Made by a program: the position numbers and the translations under genes. Of a stretch of 64,000 nt of DNA, positions 55,680-64,000 are shown piece after piece. Source of the stretch: an uncultured Brachybacterium sp. (GTDB taxonomy: Bacteria > Actinomycetota > Actinomycetes > Actinomycetales > Dermabacteraceae); contig NZ_CANMSY010000002.1 of the NCBI RefSeq assembly GCF_947500705.1, positions 62,001-126,000 of the forward strand, given 5' to 3'. Each line of letters starts with the position of its first letter. The stretch's first letter is position 1. The notes below the pieces were generated by a model. It worked only from the letters and a program-made list of their open reading frames with translations, was not told where the DNA came from and ran no database searches.

Positions 55680-57254
55680 TCAGGAGACACCCCGGAGCTC
55701 TGCGGCGAGAGCCTCGTCCACGCGGGCATGGAGTCGGGTGCCTTCCATCAGATGCTCCTCGGCGAGGACCTCGCCGGTGGAGTGGACCCGGGAGATGAGG
55801 TCACCACGGGAGTACGGCACCACCAGGTCGACCTCCACCGCAGGACGGGGCAGACGCTCGGCGATCAGCTCCCGCAGCTCCTCCATGCCCATTCCGGTGC
55901 GGGCAGAGACGACGATGCTGGTGCCGACCTGGCTGCGCAGTCTCGCGATGGTCTCCGGCTCCGCGATATCGGCCTTGTTCAGCACCACGATCTCGGGGAC
56001 GTCGAAGCCCTCGAGCTCCCCGAGCACGGTGCGCACTGCGGTGATCTGCCCCTCGGGGTCCGGATGCGAGGCATCCACCACATGGAGCAGCAGGTCCGAT
56101 CCACCGACCTCCTCGAGGGTGGAACGGAAGGCCTCGACCAGCTGCGTGGGCAGATGGCGGACGAAGCCGACCGTGTCCGCGTAGGTGAACTCGCGACCGT
56201 CCGGGGTGGTTGCGCGCCGCACGGTCGGGTCCAGGGTCGCGAACAGCGCGTTCTCGACCAGCACCCCCGCTCCGGTGAGGCGGTTGAGCAGGGAGGACTT
56301 GCCGGCGTTGGTGTAGCCGGCGATGGCGACGGCGGGCACCCGGTGACGAGCGCGATCCGCCCGCTGGGCGGCCCGTCCCGGTGCCATCGCCTTGATCTCA
56401 CGGCGCAGCTTGGCCATGCGGTCCCGGATGCGGCGCCGGTCCAGCTCGATCTTCGTCTCACCCGGGCCGCGCGAGCCCATGCCGGCACCGGCCCCGCCCA
56501 CCTGGCCACCGGCCTGTCGGGACATCGACTCGCCCCAGCCGCGCAGCCGCGGCAGCAGGTACTCCAGCTGCGCCAGCTCGACCTGCGCCTTGCCCTCGCG
56601 GGACTTGGCATGCTGGGCGAAGATGTCCAGGATCAGTGCGGTGCGGTCGATGACCTTCACCTTGACGATGTCCTCGAGCGCGCGGCGCTGGCCGGGCCCG
56701 AGCTCCCCGTCGGTGATCACGGTGTCGGCACCGTGGGAGGCGACCAGGTCAGCCAGTTCCGCGGCCTTGCCCTTGCCCAGGAAGGTCGCCGGGTCGGGAT
56801 GTGCACGGCGCTGCAGGACCCCGTCGAGCACCTCGGAGCCGGCGGTCTCGGCGAGCGCTGCCAGCTCCTGCAGGCTGACCTCTGCGTCCTGGGCATTGCC
56901 CGAGGTGTAGAGACCGGCCAGGACCACCCGTTCCAGACGCAGCTGCCGATATTCGACCTCGGTGACGTCCTCGAGCTCGGTGGAGAGGCCGGCGACGCGG
57001 CGCAGCGCCTGCCGGTCGGCGAGGTCGTACTGCTCGCCGTCGGCGTCGGAGCTGTAGGTGACGGAGGAGACCGAGGCGTCCGCGCGCGAGAGGATCCGCT
57101 CGGTGAGAGCGTCACGGGCACGGGTCGACGCCGCCGGAGCGGCCTCTGCGGGGCCCTCTGCGTCGTGCACGTGCTCCGCGGCCCCGGCCCTCCCCGTGCT
57201 GGTCCCGTCGACGTCGGTGTCGGAGTCGGGTTCGGGATGGAAGGCGATGGGCAC
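55680..57254 (-). CDS. hflX: Ribosome-splitting GTPase HflX
   Basis: GTPase that binds the 50S subunit and splits stalled or hibernating ribosomes. Length is 524 residues from the GTG at 57254, which has AAGGAG ten bases upstream. An Asp/Ala-rich N-terminus of about 60 residues is followed by the HflX-specific domain (AHPDPATFLGKGKAAELADL, VIDRTALILDIFAQHAKSRE) and a Gly-rich linker (GSRGPGETKIELDRRRI). The G domain has AIAGYTNAGKSSLLNRLTG, DTVGFVRHLP and LNKADI. Its place between the helicase and dapF/miaA genes matches other actinobacteria. Confidence 0.95.
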   Translation of the reverse strand: MPIAFHPEPDSDTDVDGTSTGRAGAAEHVHDAEGPAEAAPAASTRARDALTERILSRADASVSSVTYSSDADGEQYDLADRQALRRVAGLSTELEDVTEVEYRQLRLERVVLAGLYTSGNAQDAEVSLQELAALAETAGSEVLDGVLQRRAHPDPATFLGKGKAAELADLVASHGADTVITDGELGPGQRRALEDIVKVKVIDRTALILDIFAQHAKSREGKAQVELAQLEYLLPRLRGWGESMSRQAGGQVGGAGAGMGSRGPGETKIELDRRRIRDRMAKLRREIKAMAPGRAAQRADRARHRVPAVAIAGYTNAGKSSLLNRLTGAGVLVENALFATLDPTVRRATTPDGREFTYADTVGFVRHLPTQLVEAFRSTLEEVGGSDLLLHVVDASHPDPEGQITAVRTVLGELEGFDVPEIVVLNKADIAEPETIARLRSQVGTSIVVSARTGMGMEELRELIAERLPRPAVEVDLVVPYSRGDLISRVHSTGEVLAEEHLMEGTRLHARVDEALAAELRGVS

Positions 57255-57399
57255 GGTCGGGGTACTCCTTGGTGTCGGGGAACTGCAGTGTTCCCAGACT
57301 CCCACGTCCGCACCCGCCGGTCGAGTGATTTTGCGCAGGGCGGAGCAGGCTCGGCCGTCGGTCGCGACGCTTCTGCTCGGCTCCCCTGCTTCTGCTCCG

Positions 57400-57405
57400 T
57401 ATCCT
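57400..57405 (+). promoter_or_regulatory. -10 box of a probable leaderless mRNA (RsmC-like gene)
   Basis: TATCCT, six bases, GTG. This is the best -10 sequence of the leaderless set. Confidence 0.5.
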
Positions 57406-57411
57406 GCAGGG

Positions 57412-58029
57412 GTGGACGAGCACTACTTCACCCCTTCCCCCGCGGCCGCAGATCGCCGCTTCCCCCTGCCCGTGCGCCTGGACGGTCGTGACCTGGACCT
57501 GATCTCGAGCAGCGCGGTCTTCAGCGGCCACGGCCTGGACAAGGCCACCGCAGTGCTGCTGGGCCGGCTCGATGAGGTCACCCAGCCGCCCTCCGGCGCG
57601 ACGATCCTGGACCTCGGTTGCGGGTGGGGGCCGATCGCGCTGACGGCAGCGCTTCGCCATCCCGACGCGGACGTGTGGGCGGTCGACGTCAGCGAGCGCG
57701 CTCGCGAGCTGACCATCGAGAACGCGCGACGGGCAGGGCTGAGCAATGTGCGGGTGATCTCCCCGGAGGAGATCCCCGAGGATCTGACCGTGGATGCGAT
57801 CTGGTCGAATCCACCGATCCGCATCGGCAAACCGGCGCTGCGCATGCTGCTGCTGGAGTGGATGGAACGGCTGCGTCCCCAGGGCACGGCGGCCCTCGTG
57901 GTCGGCAAGAATCTGGGAGCGGACCCCTTGGCGCGCTGGCTCGGTGAACAGCTGCCGGAGCGCACGGTCGCGAAGGTGGCGAGCGCGAAGGGCTTCAGAG
58001 TCCTCGAGATCGGGCCGACGACCGCCTGA
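57412..58029 (+). CDS. RsmC/RlmG-like class I SAM methyltransferase
   Basis: A 205-residue methyltransferase resembling the C-terminal catalytic domain of RsmC (guanine-N2 methylation of 16S rRNA). The protein starts MDEHYFTPSPAA from GTG. The SAM motif is ILDLGCGWGPIALTAAL (about 63-79), and the catalytic NPPI motif is in IWSNPPIRIGK. The N-terminal pseudo-domain of RsmC is absent, as in many Gram-positive homologues. The target RNA is not deducible. It is divergent from hflX. Confidence 0.88.
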   Translation: MDEHYFTPSPAAADRRFPLPVRLDGRDLDLISSSAVFSGHGLDKATAVLLGRLDEVTQPPSGATILDLGCGWGPIALTAALRHPDADVWAVDVSERARELTIENARRAGLSNVRVISPEEIPEDLTVDAIWSNPPIRIGKPALRMLLLEWMERLRPQGTAALVVGKNLGADPLARWLGEQLPERTVAKVASAKGFRVLEIGPTTA

Positions 58030-58049
58030 GCCCGGGCTCCGAGCGCGGA

Positions 58050-58091
58050 GCGCGGAGTGCGGGGCGCGGAGTGCGGGGCGCGGGGAGCGGG
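58050..58091. repeat. 14-bp tandem repeat between the methyltransferase gene and dapF
   Basis: Two exact copies of gcgcggagtgcggg (58050-58063 and 58064-58077) and a third imperfect copy (58078-58091), in a GC-rich gap between convergent genes. No clear terminator hairpin is seen in this gap. Confidence 0.85.
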
Positions 58092-58143
58092 CGACTGCGC
58101 AGCTCCGGGGGCGGGCGACTCAGTCCCTCAGATGGTCAGCCCC

Positions 58144-58992
58144 TCAGATCAGCATGGTCCCGTCGGCGACCAGCTGCGCGGGGCCGGTGAGGGTGACCTC
58201 GCCGTTCGCAGCCCAGCCCACCTGCAGGCGCCCACCAGGGACGTCCACGGTCCAGGGTTCACGCGACTCATCGCCCGCCCGGCGGGCCGCCGCGACTGCG
58301 ACCGCAGCGACTCCGGTCCCACATGACCGGGTCTCCCCCACTCCGCGTTCATGGACCCGCATCGCGACGTGCCGGGGACCGCGCTCGGTGACCAGTTCGA
58401 TGTTGGCGCCCTCTGCCGGCTCGGGGTCCAGGACGGGTCGGCGGCTGAGGTCGAGCCGCTCGAGCACGGCGTCGGCGGGGAGGAAGGCGACGGAGTGAGG
58501 ATTGCCCATATCGACATCTGTCACCGCGAGGCGCTGCCCCGCGATCTCGACGATGCGGTGCTCCGAGCCGAGGCGGGAGGCGCCCATGCCCACGCGGACG
58601 CTCCATGGCGCGCCCGGGGTGGTGGGACGGTGAAGGATCTCCACCGAGCGCACCCCGGCGCGGGTGAGGATCGCGAAGCGGTCCTCCCGGACGTGCCCGG
58701 CGCGCTGCAGATGCGCGGCCAGCACCCGGACTCCGTTGCCGCACATCTCGGCGATCGAGCCGTCGGCGTTGCGGTAGTCCATGAACCACTCAGGGGCGTC
58801 GGGGGCCACCTCGATGCCGGCGCTGCGGGAGCGGACGGCGCGGATCACGCCGTCGCCTCCGATGCCGGCCCGGCGATCGGCGAGCGCGGCGACAGCGGCA
58901 CCATCGAGGTCCAGCACGCCCTCGGGGTCATCCAGCACCACGAAGTCGTTCTCGGTCCCGTGCCCCTTGGTGAAGGCGATGCGCTCGTTCAT
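58144..58992 (-). CDS. dapF: Diaminopimelate epimerase
   Basis: Converts LL- to meso-diaminopimelate, the precursor of lysine and of the peptidoglycan cross-link added by MurE. Length is 282 residues. The two catalytic cysteines are in EMCGNGVRVLA and ETRSCGTGVAAVA. TKGHGTENDFVVLDD at the N-terminus and DVDMGNPHSVAF are family motifs. TAGGCT lies six bases before the ATG, with no Shine-Dalgarno sequence. It follows miaA by nine bases, so it may also be read through from there. Confidence 0.96.
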   Translation of the reverse strand: MNERIAFTKGHGTENDFVVLDDPEGVLDLDGAAVAALADRRAGIGGDGVIRAVRSRSAGIEVAPDAPEWFMDYRNADGSIAEMCGNGVRVLAAHLQRAGHVREDRFAILTRAGVRSVEILHRPTTPGAPWSVRVGMGASRLGSEHRIVEIAGQRLAVTDVDMGNPHSVAFLPADAVLERLDLSRRPVLDPEPAEGANIELVTERGPRHVAMRVHERGVGETRSCGTGVAAVAVAAARRAGDESREPWTVDVPGGRLQVGWAANGEVTLTGPAQLVADGTMLI

Positions 58993-58998
58993 GCCCTG

Positions 58999-59004
58999 AG
59001 CCTA
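58999..59004 (-). promoter_or_regulatory. -10 box directly upstream of dapF
   Basis: TAGGCT, six bases, ATG. It overlaps the miaA stop codon, so dapF could have its own leaderless transcript inside the operon. Confidence 0.45.
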
Positions 59005-59982
59005 CGGTCGAGTGCCCGGCGACGCTGTGAGGAAGGACTCGATCCGGCGCAGGGCCTGCGCGACCAGGTCTGTCCCGAGCTCGGCATCGAGCCACTGCAC
59101 CCGCTGATCGCGTCGGAACCAGGTGTCCTGCTTGCGCACCAGGCGCCGGGTGCCCGTGACCGTCTCCTCGATCGCCTCCGGGCACTTCATGGTCCCCTCG
59201 AGCACCGCGATCCCCTGCTCGTAGCCGATCGCCCGGCGAGCGGTGAGGCCCTGGTCCAGACCGTGCTCGCGCAGGCCGCGGATCTCCTCCAAGAGCCCCT
59301 GCTCGACCATCCGCTGCACCCGAGCGGCGATCCGTGCATGCAGCAGCGGACGCTCCAGGCGCAGCCCGAGCTGGAGGGTGTCGGAGTCGACGTGGTGAGG
59401 ACGCGGCAGGAAGGCGGCGAAGGGACGCCCGGTGAGCTCGCCGACCTCGAGCGCTCTCACGATCCGCCGGGTGTCGTGGTGGCCGATCGTGCGCGCCGCC
59501 TCCGGGTCCGTTCCCGCGAGCTCGCGATGCAGAGCCTCCGGCCCCACCTGGGCGGCGCGCTCCTCCAGTCGAGCCCGGACATCGGGATCAGTGGGCGGGA
59601 ACTCGATGTCGTCCAGGGCCGCGCGCACGTACAGCCCTGAGCCGCCGACCAGGATCGGCACCCGCCCGCGGCCACGGATCGTCGCGACCGCCGCTCGTGC
59701 GGCGCGCTGGTAGGCGGACACGCTCGCCTCCTGGGTCACCTCCAGCACATCCAGCAGATGATGCGGGACCCCGCGGCGCTCCTGCACGGTGACCTTCGCG
59801 GTGCCGATGTCCATTCCCCGGTACAGCTGCAGCGCGTCGGCATTGACGACCTCTCCATCCAGGCGCTCCGCGAGGGCGATCGCGAGATCCGACTTGCCGG
59901 TGGCGGTGGCGCCGACCACTGCGATCAGGGGGGCGCGGGAGGCCGCCGCAGCGGTCCCGGGCCGAGCGGCGGGGGCATCCAT
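59002..59982 (-). CDS. miaA: tRNA dimethylallyltransferase
   Basis: Attaches the dimethylallyl group to A37 of tRNAs reading UNN codons; MiaB, encoded 1.4 kb away, then adds the methylthio group. Length is 326 residues from the ATG at 59982. The P-loop is VVGATATGKSDLAIAL, and NADALQLYRGMDIGTAKV, LVGGSGLYVRAALDD and the C-terminal RRLVRKQDTWFRRD are diagnostic. A TAGTGT box lies seven bases before the ATG. Confidence 0.95.
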   Translation of the reverse strand: MDAPAARPGTAAAASRAPLIAVVGATATGKSDLAIALAERLDGEVVNADALQLYRGMDIGTAKVTVQERRGVPHHLLDVLEVTQEASVSAYQRAARAAVATIRGRGRVPILVGGSGLYVRAALDDIEFPPTDPDVRARLEERAAQVGPEALHRELAGTDPEAARTIGHHDTRRIVRALEVGELTGRPFAAFLPRPHHVDSDTLQLGLRLERPLLHARIAARVQRMVEQGLLEEIRGLREHGLDQGLTARRAIGYEQGIAVLEGTMKCPEAIEETVTGTRRLVRKQDTWFRRDQRVQWLDAELGTDLVAQALRRIESFLTASPGTRP

Positions 59983-59989
59983 GGGAGGC

Positions 59990-59995
59990 ACACTA
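59990..59995 (-). promoter_or_regulatory. -10 box directly upstream of miaA
   Basis: TAGTGT, seven bases, ATG; no Shine-Dalgarno sequence. Confidence 0.4.
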
Positions 59996-60151
59996 TCGGC
60001 GTGCAGCGGCGATCCTCCTCCACGCCCGACATCGAGGGTCAGCGGGATCACCACGACCAGGCGAGACCTTCCCATGGGGAGGGAGTAGGGTGATCCGCGA
60101 TCCGAGACCTCGGATCGCCCTGATCCCTACGTCGAACGCTCGAGGTTGGAA

Positions 60152-60643
60152 GTGACTGCACCGAACGAGTCCCCTGTTCATACGGACATGGACTCTGCCG
60201 AAGGTCTGGCGCCCCTGTCCCTGTCACGGGTCGAGGACAGCCTCACCCGCTACGGCTATGCCTTCGTCCAAGATGATGAGCATCCCGACATCGTGCGTGC
60301 CCGTTTCGACGATTACAGATTCCAGTTCATGATCTCCGGGGACGAGCACGGCGTGCTGCAGACCCGCGGCCGGTGGAGCCACTCCGTGGATGTCTCCCGC
60401 AAGGTGGAGATGATCAAGCTCTGCAACGAGTGGAACATGAACCGGATCTGGCCCAAGGTCTATGTGCGCCGCGAGTCGGAGGGCCTGCTCGGCGTCTATG
60501 GCGAGCTCGCCGCGGATTTCCGCGCCGGCGCGCTGGATTCCCAGATCGACAACGCGATCAAGTGCGGTCTGAGCACCGTGATCGCGTTCTTCCACAGCCT
60601 GGAGGAGCGTCTCGGCCCCGAGCTCGACGAGCTCGACGTCTGA
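60152..60643 (+). CDS. YbjN domain protein
   Basis: A 163-residue protein of the YbjN family, whose fold resembles type III secretion chaperones and whose function in actinobacteria is unknown. GTG at 60152 is preferred, with GAGG about seven bases upstream; a TTG two codons earlier is possible. The family region covers LTRYGYAFVQDDEHPDIVRA, KVEMIKLCNEWNMNRIWPK and ELAADFRAGALDSQIDNAI. No signal peptide or span is present. It lies between the divergent miaA and convergent miaB genes. Confidence 0.87.
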   Translation: MTAPNESPVHTDMDSAEGLAPLSLSRVEDSLTRYGYAFVQDDEHPDIVRARFDDYRFQFMISGDEHGVLQTRGRWSHSVDVSRKVEMIKLCNEWNMNRIWPKVYVRRESEGLLGVYGELAADFRAGALDSQIDNAIKCGLSTVIAFFHSLEERLGPELDELDV

Positions 60644-60663
60644 GGCGTCGCCGGTTCGCTGCC

Positions 60664-60717
60664 GGCGCAGAGGGCGATGGCCGACACCCCCGGGTGCCGG
60701 CCATCGCCCTCTGTGCC
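60664..60717. terminator. Bidirectional terminator between the YbjN gene and miaB
   Basis: A very long inverted repeat. Bases 60668-60689 pair with 60692-60713 over 22 positions with one mismatch, and three to four more outer pairs extend it. It is the most stable hairpin in the window. Confidence 0.9.
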
Positions 60718-60723
60718 CGGTGC

Positions 60724-62337
60724 TCAGGCGCGCCGCATCTCCGGCATCCCCAGGATGACCGGGCCGCTCGCCGCCGTGCCACCGCCGGTGCCGCAGGAAC
60801 TGCCGGCGTCGACGCCCTGCACGACGCCCGCTTCCCATGCGTCTCCCGAACGGGTGCGTCGTACGGAGAAGCGCTCCGGGCTCCGGGCAGCCCGTTCCGG
60901 GCCGCCCTCGGCCAGCGCGCTGTCCGCGATGAGGTAGTAGGGCGCGGCATGTGTCACGGTCGCCGTGACGAGATCCCCGGGTCGGGGGCGCTCCGCGTCC
61001 GTGATCCCCTCGGGCAGCGAGAAGTGGACCAGCCGGTGGTCGCGGGCCCGGCCGGAGAGGCGCTGGGTCTGTGCATCGCGGCCGCCCTCCCCGTCGGCCA
61101 CCAGGATCTCGACGGTGCTCCCCTCGAGCTTCTGGTTCTCCTCGTGGGCGAGCCGGTCCTGGAGCGCGGTGAGGCGCTCGAACCTCTCCTGGACGATCTC
61201 CTTGGGGATCTGGTCGTCCATGGTCGCAGCGGGGGTACCGGGGCGGATCGAGTACTGGAAGGTGTACGCATTCGAGAATCGCGACGCCTCCACCACGTCG
61301 AGGGTGCGCTGGAAGTCGTCCTCGGTCTCGCCGGGGAAGCCGACGATGATATCCGTGGTGATCGCCGCTTCCGGAATGCGGTCCCTGACCTTCTCCAGGA
61401 TGCCGAGGAACTTCCTGCTGCGGTAGGACCGCTTCATCCGGCGCAGCACGTCGTCGCTGCCGGACTGCAGAGGCATGTGCAGCTGCGGCATCACATTGGG
61501 GGTCTCTGCCATCGCATCGATCACGTCGTCGGTGAACATCGCCGGGTGCGGAGAGGTGAAGCGCACGCGCTCCAGCCCGCCGATCTCTCCGCACGCGCGC
61601 AGCAGCTTGGCGAAGGCGCCGCGGTCGCCGAACTCGACGCCGTAGGAGTTCACGTTCTGCCCCAGCAGGGTGACCTCGAGGGCGCCGGAGTCGACCACGT
61701 CGCGCACCTCGGCGAGGATCTCGCCGGGACGCCGGTCCTTCTCCTTGCCGCGCAGCGAGGGCACGATGCAGAAGGTGCAGGTGTTGTTGCAGCCCACGGA
61801 GATCGAGACCCAGGCGGCGTAGGCGGATTCGCGCCGGGTGGGCAGGGTCGAGGGGAACACCTCGAGCGACTCGAGGATCTCCACCTGCGCCTCGGTGTTG
61901 TGCCGGGAACGGTCCAGCAGCACCGGGAGCGAGCCGATGTTGTGGGTGCCGAAGACGACATCGACCCAGGGCGCACGCTCGACGATCGTCTCGCGGTCCT
62001 TCTGGGCGAGGCAGCCGCCGACGGCGATCTGCATGCCGGGATTGGCGTCCTTGCCGGGACGCAGCGAGCCCAGGGTGCCGTAGAGCTTCTTGTCCGCGTT
62101 CTCGCGCACTGCACAGGTGTTGAACACGATCACATCGACCTCGCCGCGGCGCGCGTCGGCACCCTCCGGCGCAGCGACATATCCGGACCCCTCGAGCATG
62201 CCGGTGAGGCGCTCGGAATCGTGGACGTTCATCTGGCAGCCGAAGGTGCGCACCTGGTAGGTGCCTCGGGGCGACGCGGAAGCGTGGACCTCGGCGGACT
62301 GAAGGCCGATGGTCGGGACGTGGGAGCTGAGGGGCAT
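60724..62337 (-). CDS. miaB: tRNA-2-methylthio-N6-dimethylallyladenosine synthase
   Basis: Radical-SAM methylthiotransferase that completes ms2i6A37. Length is 537 residues from the ATG at 62337, which has GGGAG five bases upstream. The N-terminal cluster cysteines are in [26 protein letters not shown] and VGGCLAQKD. The radical-SAM cysteines are in [23 protein letters not shown] domain follows (about 410-480). The last 50 or so residues, with [12 protein letters not shown], extend beyond typical MiaB. Confidence 0.95.
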   Translation of the reverse strand: MPLSSHVPTIGLQSAEVHASASPRGTYQVRTFGCQMNVHDSERLTGMLEGSGYVAAPEGADARRGEVDVIVFNTCAVRENADKKLYGTLGSLRPGKDANPGMQIAVGGCLAQKDRETIVERAPWVDVVFGTHNIGSLPVLLDRSRHNTEAQVEILESLEVFPSTLPTRRESAYAAWVSISVGCNNTCTFCIVPSLRGKEKDRRPGEILAEVRDVVDSGALEVTLLGQNVNSYGVEFGDRGAFAKLLRACGEIGGLERVRFTSPHPAMFTDDVIDAMAETPNVMPQLHMPLQSGSDDVLRRMKRSYRSRKFLGILEKVRDRIPEAAITTDIIVGFPGETEDDFQRTLDVVEASRFSNAYTFQYSIRPGTPAATMDDQIPKEIVQERFERLTALQDRLAHEENQKLEGSTVEILVADGEGGRDAQTQRLSGRARDHRLVHFSLPEGITDAERPRPGDLVTATVTHAAPYYLIADSALAEGGPERAARSPERFSVRRTRSGDAWEAGVVQGVDAGSSCGTGGGTAASGPVILGMPEMRRA

Positions 62338-62487
62338 AGTGCTCCCAGGGTACGACTCCAACTCACCTGGAGCCATCTCCGCAGATCCCGGATGGGCACT
62401 GCCACCTGCAGATCCACCGCCGCTGGAGGAAGGTCACAACATCGTGACGGTGCCCTGCGAGGAGGCTGGGTCGACGGTCACGTGGCT

Positions 62488-62493
62488 TAGCGT
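62488..62493 (+). promoter_or_regulatory. -10 box of the amino-acid importer operon
   Basis: TAGCGT, seven bases, ATG. There is no ribosome binding site before the ATPase gene. Confidence 0.45.
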
Positions 62494-62500
62494 TCCGTCC

Positions 62501-63283
62501 ATGACGCAGACCACACCACACCCCGAGGAGGCAGGCTCCCGGGCGGGACACCCGCTCGTCCAGCTGACCGGGGTGCAGAAGCACTTCGGCGACCTGCACG
62601 TGCTCAAGGACATCGAGCTCGAGGTCGCGGCCGGCGAAGTGGTGGTCGTGCTCGGTCCGTCAGGTTCGGGCAAGTCCACCCTGTGCCGCACGATCAACCG
62701 GCTGGAGACCATCGACGAGGGCGAGATCCGCGTCGACGGCGAGCTGCTGCCCACCTCGGGAGCGGGCCTGGCCAAGCTCCGCTCGGAGGTGGGGATGGTG
62801 TTCCAGTCCTTCAACCTCTTCGCGCACAAGACCGTGCTGCAGAACATCACCGTCGCCCCGATCAAGGTCAAGGGCATCCCCCGCAGAGATGCAGAGGTCA
62901 CCGGGATGGAGCTGCTCGAGAGGGTGGGCGTCGCGGACCAGGCCGACAAGCTCCCCGCTCAGCTCTCCGGCGGCCAGCAGCAGCGCGTCGCGATCGCTCG
63001 ATCGCTGGCGATGTCGCCGAAGGTGATGCTCTTCGATGAACCGACCTCAGCCCTGGATCCGGAGATGATCAGCGAGGTCATCGAGGTGATGACGGGCCTG
63101 GCCAAGGACGGGATGACGATGATCGTGGTCACCCACGAGATGGGCTTCGCCCGCCGCACCGCTGACCGGGTCGTGTTCATGGACTCCGGTCGGATCGTCG
63201 AAGTGCGCCCGCCCGAGGAGTTCTTCTCCTCCCCGCAGACGGATCGGGCCAAGGACTTCCTGGGCAAGATCCTCCACAACTGA
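62501..63283 (+). CDS. Polar amino acid ABC transporter ATPase (GluA/GlnQ type)
   Basis: Cytoplasmic ATPase of a glutamate/glutamine-type importer, 260 residues. Walker A is [19 protein letters not shown], the signature [17 protein letters not shown], Walker [16 protein letters not shown], and the switch [22 protein letters not shown] 62501 is preceded by TAGCGT and no ribosome binding site. The binding-protein gene follows after 72 bases. The gluABCD order of Corynebacterium predicts two permease genes beyond the window end. Confidence 0.93.
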   Translation: MTQTTPHPEEAGSRAGHPLVQLTGVQKHFGDLHVLKDIELEVAAGEVVVVLGPSGSGKSTLCRTINRLETIDEGEIRVDGELLPTSGAGLAKLRSEVGMVFQSFNLFAHKTVLQNITVAPIKVKGIPRRDAEVTGMELLERVGVADQADKLPAQLSGGQQQRVAIARSLAMSPKVMLFDEPTSALDPEMISEVIEVMTGLAKDGMTMIVVTHEMGFARRTADRVVFMDSGRIVEVRPPEEFFSSPQTDRAKDFLGKILHN

Positions 63284-63300
63284 CCTCACGGTCCACCCAC

Positions 63301-63316
63301 CCCGGTCTTCGCCGGG
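63301..63316 (+). other. Small hairpin between importer ATPase and binding-protein genes
   Basis: Stem cccggt / gccggg (one T.G pair, loop cttc), 18 bases after the ATPase stop. It is possibly an mRNA-stabilising element upstream of the binding-protein cistron. Confidence 0.3.
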
Positions 63317-63355
63317 CCCTACCGAACCCGTTCCGCTCTTTCGAAGGAGAACCCT

Positions 63356-64000
63356 ATGAGCAAGCCCCTGAACCGACGCCTCTTCCTCACCGGCACGCTC
63401 GGCAGCGCCGCTGCGGTGGCCCTCGCCGCCTGCGGCGGTGGGGAGGAGGAGCCCACTGTCGCCGAGGTCGACACCGCCGACTTCCCCGAGGGATCCACCA
63501 TGGCGGCCCTCGCCGAGGCCGGCACCCTCACCATCGGCACCAAGTTCGATCAGCCCCTGTTCGGACAGGCCGGACCGGATGGGAACCCGGTCGGCTTCGA
63601 CGTCGAGATCGGCAAGATCATCGCCGGGGCCCTGGGCATCGCCGCCGGCGACATCAAGTGGAGCGAGACCGTCTCCGCGAACCGTGAACCGTTCATCGAG
63701 AACGGGCAGGTCGACATCGTGGTGGCGACCTACACGATCAACGACACCCGCAAGGAGGTCGTCGATTTCGCCGGGCCGTACTACGAGGCCGGTCAGGCAC
63801 TGATGGTCCTCATCGACAACGAGGACATCACCGGCGAGGACTCGCTGGCCGGCAAGAAGGTCGCCTCCGTGGAGGGTTCGACTCCGGCGCAGTACATCCT
63901 CGACAACCATCCCGATTCCGAGCTGGTCTCCTTCGACACCTACTCCAACTGCGTGACCGCGCTGATCAACGGCCAGGTCGACGTCGTCACCACGGACAAC
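63356..64000 (+). CDS. Polar amino acid-binding lipoprotein (GluB type), 3' end beyond window
   Basis: Solute-binding family 3 receptor of the importer; 215 residues are visible. AAGGAG precedes the ATG. The N-terminus MSKPLNRRLFLTGTLGS has a twin-arginine motif and an apolar stretch ending in the lipobox LAAC, so it is probably a Tat-exported lipoprotein. The mature part shows GTLTIGTKFDQPLFG, NPVGFDVEIGKIIAGALG and INDTRKEVVDFAGPYYEAGQ, the family-3 signature. Glutamate is a guess from the operon type; the frame runs open past the window end. Confidence 0.93.
   Translation, partial: MSKPLNRRLFLTGTLGSAAAVALAACGGGEEEPTVAEVDTADFPEGSTMAALAEAGTLTIGTKFDQPLFGQAGPDGNPVGFDVEIGKIIAGALGIAAGDIKWSETVSANREPFIENGQVDIVVATYTINDTRKEVVDFAGPYYEAGQALMVLIDNEDITGEDSLAGKKVASVEGSTPAQYILDNHPDSELVSFDTYSNCVTALINGQVDVVTTDN

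Overview
The window is a GC-rich actinobacterial chromosome segment made almost entirely of housekeeping genes. I infer a Micrococcales member, with a Brachybacterium/Dermabacteraceae-like genome as a guess only. The grounds are the base composition, the frequent GTG starts, the DivIVA/SepF/FtsZ division set without MinCD, the lexA / LysM gene / nrdR order also found in Mycobacterium, and a MurE motif that fits diaminopimelate peptidoglycan. I saw no rRNA, tRNA, CRISPR array, insertion sequence or phage gene.

Layout. 1-7.1 kb (minus): the start of typA, then an oligopeptide ABC importer read leftward as binding protein, two permeases and a fused double ATPase. 7.2-14.5 kb: pgi, a convergent MHS-type symporter gene, an orphan sugar-ABC permease, a flotillin-like SPFH gene and pfkA. 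14.5-23.2 kb (minus): a TIGR01777 epimerase-like gene overlapping an acyl-CoA-dehydrogenase-like gene, a phosphodiesterase-fold gene, dnaE, a MetE-like gene and one unknown. 23.2-43.7 kb (minus): the division and cell-wall cluster, in transcription order mraZ, rsmH, ftsL-like, ftsI, murE, murF, mraY, murD, ftsW, murG, murC, ftsQ, ftsZ, pgeF, sepF, yggT, divIVA, lspA, rluD. Most neighbours overlap by 1-11 bases or are separated by only a few bases. Four TGGNN repeats at exact 10-bp spacing precede mraZ, the expected MraZ operator. 44-47.7 kb: a DUF3040 gene, dinB with a HEPN-family gene upstream, a spermidine-synthase-like gene and a cold-shock gene. 48-60 kb: a PAC2 gene, helD, nrdR, an SOS-type LysM division-inhibitor candidate facing lexA across two LexA boxes, a DinG/XPD helicase, hflX, an RsmC-like methyltransferase, dapF and miaA. 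60-64 kb: a YbjN-family gene, miaB, and the first two genes of an amino-acid ABC importer cut by the window end.

The genes form coherent sets: lipid II synthesis and septation (mur/fts with SepF and DivIVA), SOS and damage tolerance (lexA, the LysM gene, dinB, the helicase), tRNA modification (miaA, miaB), and glycolysis entry (pgi, pfkA).

The most interesting signals are regulatory or structural rather than a new gene system. They are: a 16-bp tandem array at the dnaE 3' end whose ATG-bearing units each form a Shine-Dalgarno/ATG/stop mini-ORF; a recurrent TANNNT box 6-7 bases upstream of about a dozen start codons, suggesting widespread leaderless mRNAs; nested duplications at the 3' end of the symporter gene that copied its stop codon; and the MraZ and LexA operators. 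I did not find a convincing undescribed multi-gene system.
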